From: JBIKVP01 sp044356745
GTDB lineage: Bacteria; Pseudomonadota; Alphaproteobacteria; Rhizobiales; Beijerinckiaceae
Direction of reading: 5' to 3'
Assembly (NCBI GenBank): GCA_044356745.1
Contig: JBIKVP010000010.1
Span: 1 to 44,022 of the forward strand
DNA length: 44,022 nucleotides
Numbering within the stretch: the first letter of the stretch is position 1; every line of letters starts with the position of its first letter. The notes beneath the pieces are model-generated. The model had not been told where the DNA came from. It was given only the letters and a program-made list of their open reading frames with translations, and made no database searches. The position numbers were made by a program, and so were the translations under genes. Below, piece by piece: positions 7,901-17,036 of the stretch.

Positions 7901-9583
7901 TCACTTTAAACGATCAAGCCGTTCGCGCGCCTGTGAAACACCACCACTTAATGCTTGCGTATAAAACGCCCGTGCTTTGACGCTTTCACCACGCACACCG
8001 CCGCGCACACCCCATGATTCAAGAATGCCTTGATCATAGGTTTCTGCAAGGCGAAACGCCGCCATCGCATGACCTTGCTGAGCCACATGCGTTAAAAGCA
8101 GGCGCGCGTCAATAATAGCTCCCTGCTTGATTAAACTATCTGCGCGAGTAACAAGTTTATCAAGCGGAGAAGCAGCAGGCGCGACACTCACAGCGGCGGG
8201 AATGGCTGCTGTCACAAGAGGTTTTGCAGATGCGGGCACAGGAATTATTTGAGAGGTTTGTGTCTGAGGTTTGATGTCGGCTTGAGGCTCAACAGTTTTG
8301 GCTTGAACCGGTGTAGACGGGGCTTGCGTTTTTGCTGCAGCGCGCACAGCATTTTCATCAATGACAGGTACTGAAGCAATAACGGCTTGCGGGGTCGCAT
8401 TTTGATTTTGTGATGGATTGATATCAGGCTGCACTTTTGCCGGCGTTGCAGGGGCGGCAATCAATTTGGGCTCATTGGCAGCTTTAGCATTCGTTTTCGC
8501 GTCACGCTTATCTTGCGCGGGAGCCGTGGGGGAAGAAAATGTGCTAGAACGTTCAATTTGCGCTTGATGCTGAACGCTGCTTTGCTGCAAGCGGGGTTGC
8601 AAGCCCTCCACGTCCGGCTTGCTTGGAACAGCAATCGTTTTAACTGTGCGTACGGGGAGCTCAGCAATCTGTGAAGCTCTATTATTTTGAAGTTGCTCTT
8701 GATTCTTTGAAGTTGCCCCTAGTGGCTCACCCATCACGCCACCTTTGGGTTGAGGTGACAAAGCATTTTGGGTTTCTGTAGCATTCGAGGCAGATGCCGT
8801 TGACGTTGAAGCAACGCTTCCCCCAGCAACAGTCGTTACAGCGACAGATGTTTCAACGGAGCTTGAAGATGCCACATTGTTTTCAGAAGTGTTGGAAGAC
8901 GATGTATTTGAAGACGTTGAAGCCGCATCATTATCCTGACGCACGCCCCACGACGGCTGCCAGATCATAACAAGAAGCGTTGCTGCAATGGCACTGAGTG
9001 CTGCAACAGGCGCCCAAGGAAAACGCTTGTTAGAAACACACACATCAAGGCTCAATGCATCCTGACGCGATGCATCTGTGACAATAAGATCGCGCGAAAC
9101 AGAGTGCGCTTCATCCGTACGTGGATCCATGACAGGTGATCCTTGTGGTGGTGTTGAAGGCATAAAAGGTTCAGAGGATGGTGCAAAACCTTGTCCATCA
9201 TGTTCAGGGCGTGTCGCAATCAGGTGTTGAAATGGGGGAACAGAAGGGCGAAGTGGTTCAGTCATCAACTGCTCTGTCATCGCAGAACGAATACGTTTTA
9301 CCATGAGAGATGGATCGAAATCATGAGATAATGGATCGGTTGAACGATCACGCAAACGCTCGCTTGCACTGATCGCAGGCACAACAGGGGAAATGGTTTG
9401 AACAACTGGGGGCGGCGCAGGGATAGCCACTTGATTATCTTGAACTTCCTCAAAAACACGCGCTTCTTGAACAGTCGTATCTGTACTTAGATGCGCATTT
9501 TCATGAAATTCTGTCTCTCCATCAGGTATGATGACAGCATCAGTATTATCACGTTGGTCGCCCAGTTGATCATTATGGTTCAT
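7901..9583 (-). CDS. Membrane-anchored protein with Sel1-like C-terminus
   Basis: A 560-residue protein I cannot match to a named family over its full length. The first 185 or so residues are hydrophilic and contain a motif of the kind PLSHDFDPSLMVKRIR. A single membrane segment lies near residues 188-208 (PVAALSAIAATLLVMIW). Next come a Ser/Thr/Asn-rich stretch and a long Pro/Ala/Gln/Lys linker to about residue 470. The C-terminal 85 residues look like one or two Sel1/TPR-type helical repeats (MAAFRLAETYDQG, KARAFYTQALSGG). An N-in orientation would put the repeats in the periplasm. This layout is typical of envelope scaffold proteins, but no function is assigned. It is followed upstream on the same strand by the TAXI gene after 155 bp. 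Confidence 0.75.
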   Translation of the reverse strand: MNHNDQLGDQRDNTDAVIIPDGETEFHENAHLSTDTTVQEARVFEEVQDNQVAIPAPPPVVQTISPVVPAISASERLRDRSTDPLSHDFDPSLMVKRIRSAMTEQLMTEPLRPSVPPFQHLIATRPEHDGQGFAPSSEPFMPSTPPQGSPVMDPRTDEAHSVSRDLIVTDASRQDALSLDVCVSNKRFPWAPVAALSAIAATLLVMIWQPSWGVRQDNDAASTSSNTSSSNTSENNVASSSSVETSVAVTTVAGGSVASTSTASASNATETQNALSPQPKGGVMGEPLGATSKNQEQLQNNRASQIAELPVRTVKTIAVPSKPDVEGLQPRLQQSSVQHQAQIERSSTFSSPTAPAQDKRDAKTNAKAANEPKLIAAPATPAKVQPDINPSQNQNATPQAVIASVPVIDENAVRAAAKTQAPSTPVQAKTVEPQADIKPQTQTSQIIPVPASAKPLVTAAIPAAVSVAPAASPLDKLVTRADSLIKQGAIIDARLLLTHVAQQGHAMAAFRLAETYDQGILESWGVRGGVRGESVKARAFYTQALSGGVSQARERLDRLK

Positions 9584-9738
9584 GTCTTAACTCTTTAACT
9601 CTACGCAAGGTGCAAAGCCTCAAGAAAAAAGCAATGCACTCAAAATCAAACAACATATTGCTTAAACAAAACCTGTGTTCCCTTAACACATTTTTAAGGC
9701 TAAAACCACTGGTGAAAAAATGTCACAGATTATCCTGC

Positions 9739-11013
9739 TTATGGCTTTGGTGCCGTGGTTCCAGTTGTGGTTTTGGCTGTTTTATCAAGCCATTCCTGTG
9801 CAGGTTTAAAACGCTTCCAGCCGGGCACATCAGCCGATAAATTGACTTCGCGCCATTTAGGATGACGACCGGGCTTAAGGAATTCATCAAATTTTGAGAA
9901 CAAAGCCGTCACAAAACGCTCTACGCGCTGATAACGCTCTGAATTCTCTGGCCAGTTATAAACTGCAAGAACATTCCCTACTGAGAGAGTGTCAACAGGC
10001 TTACCATTATCAATCAGCTGTGGGTAATCAGCTGTGGTTAAACGTGCGGGAAGATAAAGTTCCGCGACCTTTTCATCAAAAGGAATACTTAGAATATGAA
10101 AGCGCCCATCAGGCTTAAATTCACGAATGCCGCGCATGGGTCGTCCAGCGACAAAAACAGCAGCCTGAATTTCCCCGTTTTTGAGTTTTTCAAGGGCATT
10201 GATAGGATCGAGTGTTGTAAATTCAGGTGTTATACCAAATTTTTCAAAGATCACTTTTGCAGTAAGACTTGTCCCTGATCCGGCGACATCGACATTGACC
10301 TTTTTACCGGTCAAATCTTTAAGCTCTTTAATATCTGTATTTGCGACGATATGAACTTCCTCATTATAAAGACGTGCAATAAAGCGCAGTTGATTGACAG
10401 CTTCATCATAAAGGCCGCTTTTGCGCAAACCTTCACGTGAGTCCATTTGCACAATGCCAATATCAACACCACGCAAAAACAAAATATCGCGAATGTTTTG
10501 CAATGAGCCACGCCCAATCATTGGCAAGATGCGCAGTTGAGATGTTTCATCAAGCAGATTGGCCATGTCGGATGCGATACGAATATATGTGCCGTCAGCA
10601 CCACCCGAGATAATCGAAACAACGCCATTGTTTGCTTGCTGAATCGTATCATTATTCCGTGTGCGTGGCTGTTGCTCGTCATCATCACCAGCAGCTGGGC
10701 GTGCAGTACGTTTACGCTCCGCAGCGTTGGTATCTTGTGCAGTATTACTTTGCAAGCGCAACGGTTTTTGTTGAGCGGATGAAGGCTCTGTGCGTGTCGC
10801 TGGCGTATTCGGAACGAGCACAGGTGGCAGCGTAATTGGTCCGCCTGTGGTTTGCGGTAATGTAGATTGCGCAGATTGTGGATCAGATTGTGATTGCGCT
10901 GACAAGTCCATCATAGGGGCGTTGAAAATACTCAACGTCAATCCGAGGCAAGCAATTTTAAGGTAAGATAAAAGGCAGCGCTTTGCTGCACACGTTTTAA
11001 AATGGGTTATCAT
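9739..11013 (-). CDS. TAXI-family TRAP transporter solute-binding protein
   Basis: About 424 residues. An N-terminal signal peptide ends near residue 40 (LSA-QS). A low-complexity linker follows to about residue 125, rich in Gln, Thr, Pro and Arg, and then a TAXI-type periplasmic binding domain beginning at VVSIISGGADGTYIRIASDMA, with LPMIGRGSLQNIRDILFLRGVD-like text and DLTGKKVNVDVAGSGTSLTA. TAXI proteins normally deliver ligands to a DctQM-type membrane unit; none is adjacent. The start at ATG 11013 is preferred over a TTG at 11067. It has AAGAG about 8 nt upstream and gives a clean signal peptide. The gene is divergent from obg. Confidence 0.85.
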   Translation of the reverse strand: MITHFKTCAAKRCLLSYLKIACLGLTLSIFNAPMMDLSAQSQSDPQSAQSTLPQTTGGPITLPPVLVPNTPATRTEPSSAQQKPLRLQSNTAQDTNAAERKRTARPAAGDDDEQQPRTRNNDTIQQANNGVVSIISGGADGTYIRIASDMANLLDETSQLRILPMIGRGSLQNIRDILFLRGVDIGIVQMDSREGLRKSGLYDEAVNQLRFIARLYNEEVHIVANTDIKELKDLTGKKVNVDVAGSGTSLTAKVIFEKFGITPEFTTLDPINALEKLKNGEIQAAVFVAGRPMRGIREFKPDGRFHILSIPFDEKVAELYLPARLTTADYPQLIDNGKPVDTLSVGNVLAVYNWPENSERYQRVERFVTALFSKFDEFLKPGRHPKWREVNLSADVPGWKRFKPAQEWLDKTAKTTTGTTAPKP

Positions 11014-11201
11014 ACGCAACACTCTTAACACAAAATAAAGGTTTAACCGCGTGCAACTTGATCGCAAAACACATTTTCGTCAAGTGTTTCCTTTTTTAAG
11101 TAAGCAGAACATAGCAATAAACAATGTGTTTTTCTGCATTTGAGTTGTGATGTTGTATGTCCTTCTAGACGTATGCGCGTGTCTGCGTTACATCATGAGC
11201 C

Positions 11202-12236
11202 ATGAAATTCTTAGATCAAGCCAAAGTGTATGTACGTTCAGGCGATGGCGGTGCAGGTTGCATCGCGTTTCGCCGTGAGAAATTTATTGAGTTCGGCGGC
11301 CCTAACGGTGGCGATGGTGGGCGGGGCGGCGACGTGATTGTGCGCTGCGTTGAGGGGCTTAATACCCTGATTGATTACCGCTATCAGCAACATTTCAAGG
11401 CGCGTCCGGGTGGGCATGGCATGGGGCAAAACCGTGCGGGGGCAAAAGGGGATGATGTCATTCTCAAAGTTCCGATCGGCACGCAAGTGATTGATGAAGA
11501 TGGTGAAACGCTCCTTGCTGATCTCACGCAAGTAGGGCAGGAGCTTGTGCTGATGAAAGGGGGCAATGGCGGCTTCGGTAATGCCCATTTTAAAACCTCC
11601 ACCAATCAAGCGCCGCGCCGTGCCAACCCTGGGCTTGAAGGAGAAGAGCGCTGGATCTGGCTACGCCTTAAACTGATCGCTGATGCTGGGCTAATTGGTA
11701 TGCCCAATGCGGGAAAATCAACACTCCTTGCGCATGTGAGTGCCGCCCGTCCTAAAATTGGCGATTATCCCTTCACGACGCTTCATCCCGGATTAGGGGT
11801 TGTTCATCTAAATGGGCGTGAATTTATTCTGGCTGATATTCCTGGCCTGATTGAAGGGGCACATGAAGGCGCGGGGCTTGGTGATCGTTTCTTAGGGCAC
11901 ATTGAGCGGTGTCGTGTTTTGCTGCATTTGATTGATGGCACACAAGACGATGTCGCCCATGCTTACACCATCGTGCGCGAAGAGCTGGCCGCCTATGGAC
12001 ATGATCTTGATCAAAAGCCAGAACTTGTCGTGCTCACCAAACAGGATGCGCTCACTGATGAGCAAATTGTCATTAAATCTAAAGCGCTTAAAAAGGTTTC
12101 AAAACAAAAGCCTTATGTCATTTCAGCGGTCTCAGGGGAGGGGCTTAAACCCCTTCTAAACGCGGTTCAAACGATTATTGATCACGCAAGCCAACACGAT
12201 AAAGACCAAGCGCCCAAGGAGATATGGCAGCCATGA
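11202..12236 (+). CDS. obg: Obg/CgtA ribosome-associated GTPase
   Basis: A 344-residue GTPase that acts in 50S ribosome maturation and stress control. The glycine-rich Obg fold occupies about residues 1-157 (GGPNGGDGGRGGDV, RPGGHGMGQNRAGAKG). The G domain follows, with G1 GMPNAGKS at 166-173, G2 DYPFTTLHP, G3 DIPGLIEGA and G4 LTKQD. There is no long C-terminal extension. In related genomes obg is followed closely by proB; here a two-gene ATPase cassette sits between them after 59 bp. Confidence 0.96.
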   Translation: MKFLDQAKVYVRSGDGGAGCIAFRREKFIEFGGPNGGDGGRGGDVIVRCVEGLNTLIDYRYQQHFKARPGGHGMGQNRAGAKGDDVILKVPIGTQVIDEDGETLLADLTQVGQELVLMKGGNGGFGNAHFKTSTNQAPRRANPGLEGEERWIWLRLKLIADAGLIGMPNAGKSTLLAHVSAARPKIGDYPFTTLHPGLGVVHLNGREFILADIPGLIEGAHEGAGLGDRFLGHIERCRVLLHLIDGTQDDVAHAYTIVREELAAYGHDLDQKPELVVLTKQDALTDEQIVIKSKALKKVSKQKPYVISAVSGEGLKPLLNAVQTIIDHASQHDKDQAPKEIWQP

Positions 12237-12295
12237 CATATTGCTCTAATAAATGTTTAAAGTCATTATGCCATGTGAAGGTTTGAGGTGCGCAC

Positions 12296-13552
12296 ATGAG
12301 TGAGGCTCAGCAAAACATTTTTCTGACCCGCGTGCGCTTGCGTAATTATAAAAGTATTGCAGCGTGTGATGTAAAGCTTGGTGCTCTCACCTATCTTGTG
12401 GGGAGAAATGGGGCAGGGAAGAGTAACTTCCTTAGTGCGCTTGATTTTACACGTAATGCCCTGACAACATCTTTAGATGCTGCTGCAAACGAAGCGGGTG
12501 GCGAGATTGTCGGTCGATATGTAGATAACTCTAAAAATTTTATTATTCGGTTGGATTTCAAGCTTACAGGACGCCATTTAAATTTTAAACAGCAATCTAA
12601 TTTTGATCATATAAACTATTCTTGTGAAGGATATTATGCGTTTGAAATTAATGATTTATTTGGTTTGTGTTTAGTGAAAGAAGAAAAATGCAAAATTATT
12701 TATCCAGGTGAAAAAATTACGCATTTTCATATTGAGGAAGGGAAGTGGAGAGCAACAAGCGAAGATTACCTTCCTCTCATGACAAAAGATCAACTAGCTT
12801 TAAGAAGTTTGTCAGGCTTTGAGTCTTTTAGCCCTTTGTTTAAAGCCCTTTCAAGCATGTCATTTTACAACATCAATCCAAAAAGCGTGGCAAAACTTCA
12901 AAGACCCTCTCAGGGAAGAGACCTAAAGCATTCGGGCGAAAATATTGCTAGCGTAATTAGGCATTTGGAGCGTACAGCACCTGAGAAAATCGCTATCATC
13001 ACCGATTACTTACAAAAAGTTGTTCCTTCTATACGTGAAATCAAGCTTAAAACATTCGACACAAGAGAAACCCTTGAATTTTACCAAGAAGTTGGACTGA
13101 CAAAAGACCCATGGAGATTTTCCGCAGAAAACATGTCAGATGGCACGTTACGCGCTCTTGGAATTTTAACGGCCTTGTTTCAAGGTAATCCTGATTATCG
13201 CCCACTTCTGGTCGGTATTGAAGAGCCTGAAACCGCTTTGCATCCCGCAGCCACGCACGCACTATGTGAAGCGCTTCAACAAGCGAGTGAGCAAACGCAG
13301 GTGATTGTCACCACACACAGCCCTGATTTACTCGATAGTGAGACGATCGACGCGGATACAATTTTAGCCGTCAACATCAACCGTGGAGAAACAAAAATTG
13401 CCCATATTGATGCTACATCAAAAGATATGCTCAAAAGACATCTTTTTTCAGCTGGAGAGCTTTTAAGGCAAGATCAACTTGAACCTGATCCTGAAGAACT
13501 CAGCCAAAGTCAGCCAAACAAAATTGATTTGTTTGGAGATGTTGCATCATGA
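12296..13552 (+). CDS. AAA (ABC-type/OLD-like) ATPase, paired with a TOPRIM-like partner
   Basis: A 418-residue ATPase of the SMC/ABC-like AAA_21 type. It starts with RVRLRNYKSI, then Walker A GRNGAGKS at 36-43, a divergent middle of about 200 residues, signature MSDGTLR near 280-286, Walker B GIEEPETALHP with E309/E310, and switch histidine H341 in VTTHSPDLLDS. This is the ATPase type found in OLD nucleases and in PARIS AriA. The next gene starts within its stop codon (ATGA, 13549-13552), so the two are translationally coupled. The coding sequence is visibly more AT-rich than obg and proB on either side, which suggests acquisition. A role in phage defence is inference from architecture. Confidence 0.85.
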   Translation: MSEAQQNIFLTRVRLRNYKSIAACDVKLGALTYLVGRNGAGKSNFLSALDFTRNALTTSLDAAANEAGGEIVGRYVDNSKNFIIRLDFKLTGRHLNFKQQSNFDHINYSCEGYYAFEINDLFGLCLVKEEKCKIIYPGEKITHFHIEEGKWRATSEDYLPLMTKDQLALRSLSGFESFSPLFKALSSMSFYNINPKSVAKLQRPSQGRDLKHSGENIASVIRHLERTAPEKIAIITDYLQKVVPSIREIKLKTFDTRETLEFYQEVGLTKDPWRFSAENMSDGTLRALGILTALFQGNPDYRPLLVGIEEPETALHPAATHALCEALQQASEQTQVIVTTHSPDLLDSETIDADTILAVNINRGETKIAHIDATSKDMLKRHLFSAGELLRQDQLEPDPEELSQSQPNKIDLFGDVAS

Positions 13553-14124
13553 AAATTGCCTCGATTGTTGAGGGTGATGGAGAAGTTGAAGCGCTTCCTG
13601 TGCTTTTGCGTAAGCTTCCTCTTACAACAAGAAACCCATATATTGATATTCTTAAACCTCTTCGTGTAAAGCGTGATCGCTTTCTCAATAATATGACAGA
13701 ATTTAATCGTTTTATTGAAATGGCTATTGGGAAAGCTTCAGGGGGGTGGGTTCTTATTCTGCTTGATGCCGATGATGATTGCCCTGCCCAAAAAGGCAAT
13801 GAAACCCGTCAAAAAATTAACGCACAGTGGCCTCATGCGCGCATTTCGCTTGTCTTTGCCAAATCAGAATATGAAGCATGGTTTATTTGTTGTGCAGATA
13901 CACTCAACGGAAAACATGGATTTACATACACCGATCCTGTTCCTGAAAATCCCGAAAACATACGCAATGCCAAGGGATGGGTTAAGCAGCGCATGATTGG
14001 CGAAACGTATGGTGAAATCAGACATTTACCCAAATTTACGGCACACCTAGACATTGAAACCGTGCGCAAACGCAGTCGTTCCTTTCAAAAACTTTATAAG
14101 GAGTGGGAGACGCATGTCGGCTGA
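13549..14124 (+). CDS. DUF4276-type, TOPRIM-like protein
   Basis: A 191-residue protein with the beginning IVEGDGEVEAL (E8, E12) and, after about 60 residues, VLILLDADDDCP (D73, D75), then FAKSEYEAWF (E107, E109). This is the acidic layout of a TOPRIM fold and matches the DUF4276 family, whose members are commonly encoded beside AAA ATPases. In OLD-type systems the TOPRIM part is a metal-dependent nuclease. The start overlaps the ATPase stop by 4 nt. The 3' end overlaps the proB start by 11 bp and carries the proB Shine-Dalgarno AAGGAG (14098-14103), so the cassette is tightly woven into the operon. Confidence 0.8.
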   Translation: MKIASIVEGDGEVEALPVLLRKLPLTTRNPYIDILKPLRVKRDRFLNNMTEFNRFIEMAIGKASGGWVLILLDADDDCPAQKGNETRQKINAQWPHARISLVFAKSEYEAWFICCADTLNGKHGFTYTDPVPENPENIRNAKGWVKQRMIGETYGEIRHLPKFTAHLDIETVRKRSRSFQKLYKEWETHVG

Positions 14125-15247
14125 CACCCCCCGTCTTGAGCAGTTTAATCGTGTGGTGATCAAGGTTGGCTCGTCCCTGCTCGTGGATCGCCATAAGGGG
14201 CGGCTCAAATATGCGTGGCTCGCGTCCTTGGTGGAAGATATTGCAGAACTTCATCAAAGGGGCGCGGATGTGCTGGTCGTTTCCTCTGGGTCGATTGCAT
14301 TGGGGCGCACGGTGCTTGGTTTACCGTCTGGGTCGCTCAAACTTGAAGAGAGTCAGGCGGCGGCGGCAGTGGGACAAATTGCGCTTGCACGTCACTGGGC
14401 TGAGGCGCTTGGCGCTCATGGTTTAACGGCGGGGCAAGTGCTTTTGACATTGTCCGATACCGAAGAGCGACGGCGTTATCTCAATGCACGCGCCACGATG
14501 GGCAAGCTGCTTGAGATGCGTGCCGTGCCTGTGATCAATGAGAATGACACCGTGGCAACCACCGAAATTCGTTATGGAGATAATGATCGTTTAGCCGCAC
14601 GGGTGGCGACGATGGCGGGCGCAGATCTGGTGATATTGTTTTCAGATATTGATGGTCTTTACACCGCGCCTCCTGCCCTTGATTCTCACGCAAAGCATAT
14701 TCCGATTGTGCCGCACATCACCGCTGAGATCGAGGCGATGGCAGGGGGAGCAGCGTCTGAACTCTCGCGCGGGGGAATGCGTACAAAAATTGAAGCGGCG
14801 AAAATTGCGACCTCTGGTGGGGCGCATCTTCTGATTACCAAAGGTGAAAGCAAAAATCCGCTTCATGCTCTAAAACATGGTGCACCCTGCACGTGGTTTT
14901 TAACGCCTTCTAACCCTGTCACCTCACGCAAAGCGTGGATTTCTGGGTCTTTAGAGCCAAAAGGCGCGTTTTTTATTGATGCTGGTGCTAAAAAAGCGCT
15001 GCTTGCGGGGGCAAGCTTGCTTCCCGTAGGTGTGAAAAAGGTTGAAGGAGCATTCTCGCGCGGTGATGCGGTGATGGTGCGTGGCCCTCACGGTGAAGAG
15101 CTGGGACGGGGGTTAAGCGCTTATGATGTGGAGGAAGCGATCAAAATCGTGGGGCAGTCCAGCAGCGCGATTGAGGGAATTTTAGGTCATCCCGGACGTG
15201 CAGAAATGATTCACCGTGATGATTTAGCACTGCATTACTCAGGATAA
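14114..15247 (+). CDS. proB: Glutamate 5-kinase
   Basis: A 377-residue enzyme for the first step of proline synthesis. An amino-acid kinase domain (VIKVGSSLLV, VVSSGSIALG, INENDTVAT, DNDRLAARVA, GGMRTKIEAA) is followed by a C-terminal PUA domain from about residue 285 (GAFFIDAGAKKALLAG, LGRGLSAYDVEE). The start at ATG 14114 has AAGGAG 10 nt upstream and matches the family; a longer frame would run back inside the DUF4276 gene. proA, the usual next gene, is absent: a hydrolase follows after 4 nt. Confidence 0.95.
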   Translation: MSADTPRLEQFNRVVIKVGSSLLVDRHKGRLKYAWLASLVEDIAELHQRGADVLVVSSGSIALGRTVLGLPSGSLKLEESQAAAAVGQIALARHWAEALGAHGLTAGQVLLTLSDTEERRRYLNARATMGKLLEMRAVPVINENDTVATTEIRYGDNDRLAARVATMAGADLVILFSDIDGLYTAPPALDSHAKHIPIVPHITAEIEAMAGGAASELSRGGMRTKIEAAKIATSGGAHLLITKGESKNPLHALKHGAPCTWFLTPSNPVTSRKAWISGSLEPKGAFFIDAGAKKALLAGASLLPVGVKKVEGAFSRGDAVMVRGPHGEELGRGLSAYDVEEAIKIVGQSSSAIEGILGHPGRAEMIHRDDLALHYSG

Positions 15248-15251
15248 AACG

Positions 15252-16115
15252 ATGCGGATCAAAATGTTTTTCAAGCGCACGGCTTTAAGTGTGATTATTG
15301 TCGGTATGTGCGCTTATATAAGCGCATTGACATATCTTTATATGCAGCAACGTAATTTTTTGTTTGCGCCTTCTCCTGTGGAAATTAGTCCATCCACAGC
15401 AGGCTTTCCGCAAGCTGAAGTGATGCGTTTAAAAACGCATGATGGTGAAAGCATTGTGACATGGTGGGTTGCGCCGCAAAATGATAAACCTGTCACAATT
15501 TTCTTTCATGGCAATTCTGATCGCCTTGATAAGCGGGTTGAGCGTTTCAAAATTATGACGAGCGAAGGGGATGGACTGCTCGCGGTATCTTATCGCGGAT
15601 ATGGCGGCTCTTCTGGCAAGCCATCTGAAGCAGGTTTTTTTGAAGATGCGCGCACAGCTTATGAGTGGCTTGAGGAAAAAGTCGGTGCAAACCGTATTGC
15701 TGTTCAGGGCTATTCGATTGGCTCGGGTGTGGCGACACGTTTAGCTGCTGAACGCGAGGTGAAAGCGTTGGTGCTGGAAGCGCCGTTTTTATCGGCGCTT
15801 GCAGTGGCGCAAAAACGTTACTGGATGTTTCCTGTTGCGTGGCTCATGACAGATCCGTTTCGTTCTGATCTTTATCTGCCACTCGTGAAAGCGCCGATTC
15901 TGATTTTACACGGCACAGCTGATAGAACTGTGCCTTTTGAACAGGGTAAAGCCCTGTTTGCCCTTGCGCCAGAACCCAAAAAATTTGTAGCCTTTGAATG
16001 GGGAGAGCATACCAATTTAGGCTCGCTCGGTTCTCTCAAAGAAATTGCCGCCTTCATGCGTGCTTTGCCCTATGAGTCCAAAGCACAGGGCGCGATTAAT
16101 CAGTCCGCTGAATAG
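15252..16115 (+). CDS. Alpha/beta hydrolase, BEM46/ABHD13-like, membrane-anchored
   Basis: A 287-residue protein with an N-terminal hydrophobic segment near residues 10-30 that probably anchors it in the inner membrane. The alpha/beta hydrolase core shows the oxyanion segment FFHGNSD, the nucleophile elbow GYSIGSG with S155, D224 in LHGTADRTVP, and H253 in GEHTNL, so the catalytic triad is complete. The YRGYGGSSGKPSE segment is typical of the BEM46-like group. The substrate is unknown. It starts 4 nt after proB and is cotranscribed. Its last 16 bp overlap the convergent MBL-fold gene. Confidence 0.85.
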   Translation: MRIKMFFKRTALSVIIVGMCAYISALTYLYMQQRNFLFAPSPVEISPSTAGFPQAEVMRLKTHDGESIVTWWVAPQNDKPVTIFFHGNSDRLDKRVERFKIMTSEGDGLLAVSYRGYGGSSGKPSEAGFFEDARTAYEWLEEKVGANRIAVQGYSIGSGVATRLAAEREVKALVLEAPFLSALAVAQKRYWMFPVAWLMTDPFRSDLYLPLVKAPILILHGTADRTVPFEQGKALFALAPEPKKFVAFEWGEHTNLGSLGSLKEIAAFMRALPYESKAQGAINQSAE

Positions 16116-16975
16116 ATATGTGTCATCCCTTCGCGAGCAATAAATGCGTTCAGGTTGTACGCATCTGTGTATTTTTTCAACGTGCGCTCTCTTTCTTCAA
16201 GAAGATTATCATCATGATCTGGATGAAGGTGAAAAACCGCATAATTTTTCACATGGGCAGCTTGTGCGAGGGTAAGCCCAGCCATCCACGTTGAATGACC
16301 CCAGCCTTCACATGCGCGATATTCGCTCACATCGAACATACCGTCATAAATAAGCAGATCGGCTCCTTCTATAAAACGTACAAGCGCAGGATCAGGCCAC
16401 GGCGCGGTATGTTCCATGTCGCATAAATAGCAAATAGAGGCTTTGCCCAAGGTGAGCCGATACCCACATGCACCATCAGGATGATTGAGGAAATGGGTTT
16501 TAATATGCAGACCATCAGGTAAAATCAGATCACATCCCGCGTGAAAACCATGATGTTCAAAGTGAGGACGCATTTGGCTTAAGCCAACAGGAAAAAGGGG
16601 GGGCGAAAAAATGCGTGTCAGAGCTTTTTGAGCATTTTCGCCGTTTTGCGTGCCGCACCACGTGCGAACAAGCGGTCGCGATGTGTCATCACCGTGTGTT
16701 TTTAAGAATGGCAAGCCCTGAATATGATCAAGGTGCAGATGGCTCAGTAAGATATCGGTTGGTGTTTCATCCGTTATCACAATGTTGGTTAAGCCTGTCC
16801 CTGCATCAAGAATGATACGCCGCATCCCGAGCCAAATTTCCACACACGGCGTATGTCCGCCAAAGCGGTTGTACACCTCTCCCGCCACAGGATAAGAACC
16901 ACGTACACCGTGAAAGGCAACCTGAAGCGTATGAGGATCAGGTTTGAGGGAGGATGAGAAAAAAGGATAATCCAT
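16100..16975 (-). CDS. MBL-fold metallo-hydrolase
   Basis: A 291-residue metallo-beta-lactamase-fold protein with the metal-binding motif HLHLDH at 79-84, upstream DAGTG at 57-61, a later metal-ligand aspartate in CYLCDMEHT, and a C-terminal FHLHPDHDD. The opening HGVRGSYPVAG...RFGGHTPCVEI is seen in a cytoplasmic group related to class II cyclic-nucleotide phosphodiesterases and to RNase Z/PhnP-like enzymes. No substrate can be assigned. It is convergent with and overlaps the hydrolase gene by 16 bp. Confidence 0.82.
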   Translation of the reverse strand: MDYPFFSSSLKPDPHTLQVAFHGVRGSYPVAGEVYNRFGGHTPCVEIWLGMRRIILDAGTGLTNIVITDETPTDILLSHLHLDHIQGLPFLKTHGDDTSRPLVRTWCGTQNGENAQKALTRIFSPPLFPVGLSQMRPHFEHHGFHAGCDLILPDGLHIKTHFLNHPDGACGYRLTLGKASICYLCDMEHTAPWPDPALVRFIEGADLLIYDGMFDVSEYRACEGWGHSTWMAGLTLAQAAHVKNYAVFHLHPDHDDNLLEERERTLKKYTDAYNLNAFIAREGMTHIYSAD

Positions 16976-17036
16976 CGAATAATTTTATCAAAAACGTGCT
17001 TAAAAAAAGTGCGTTAACGCACAGATCTTAAAAAAA

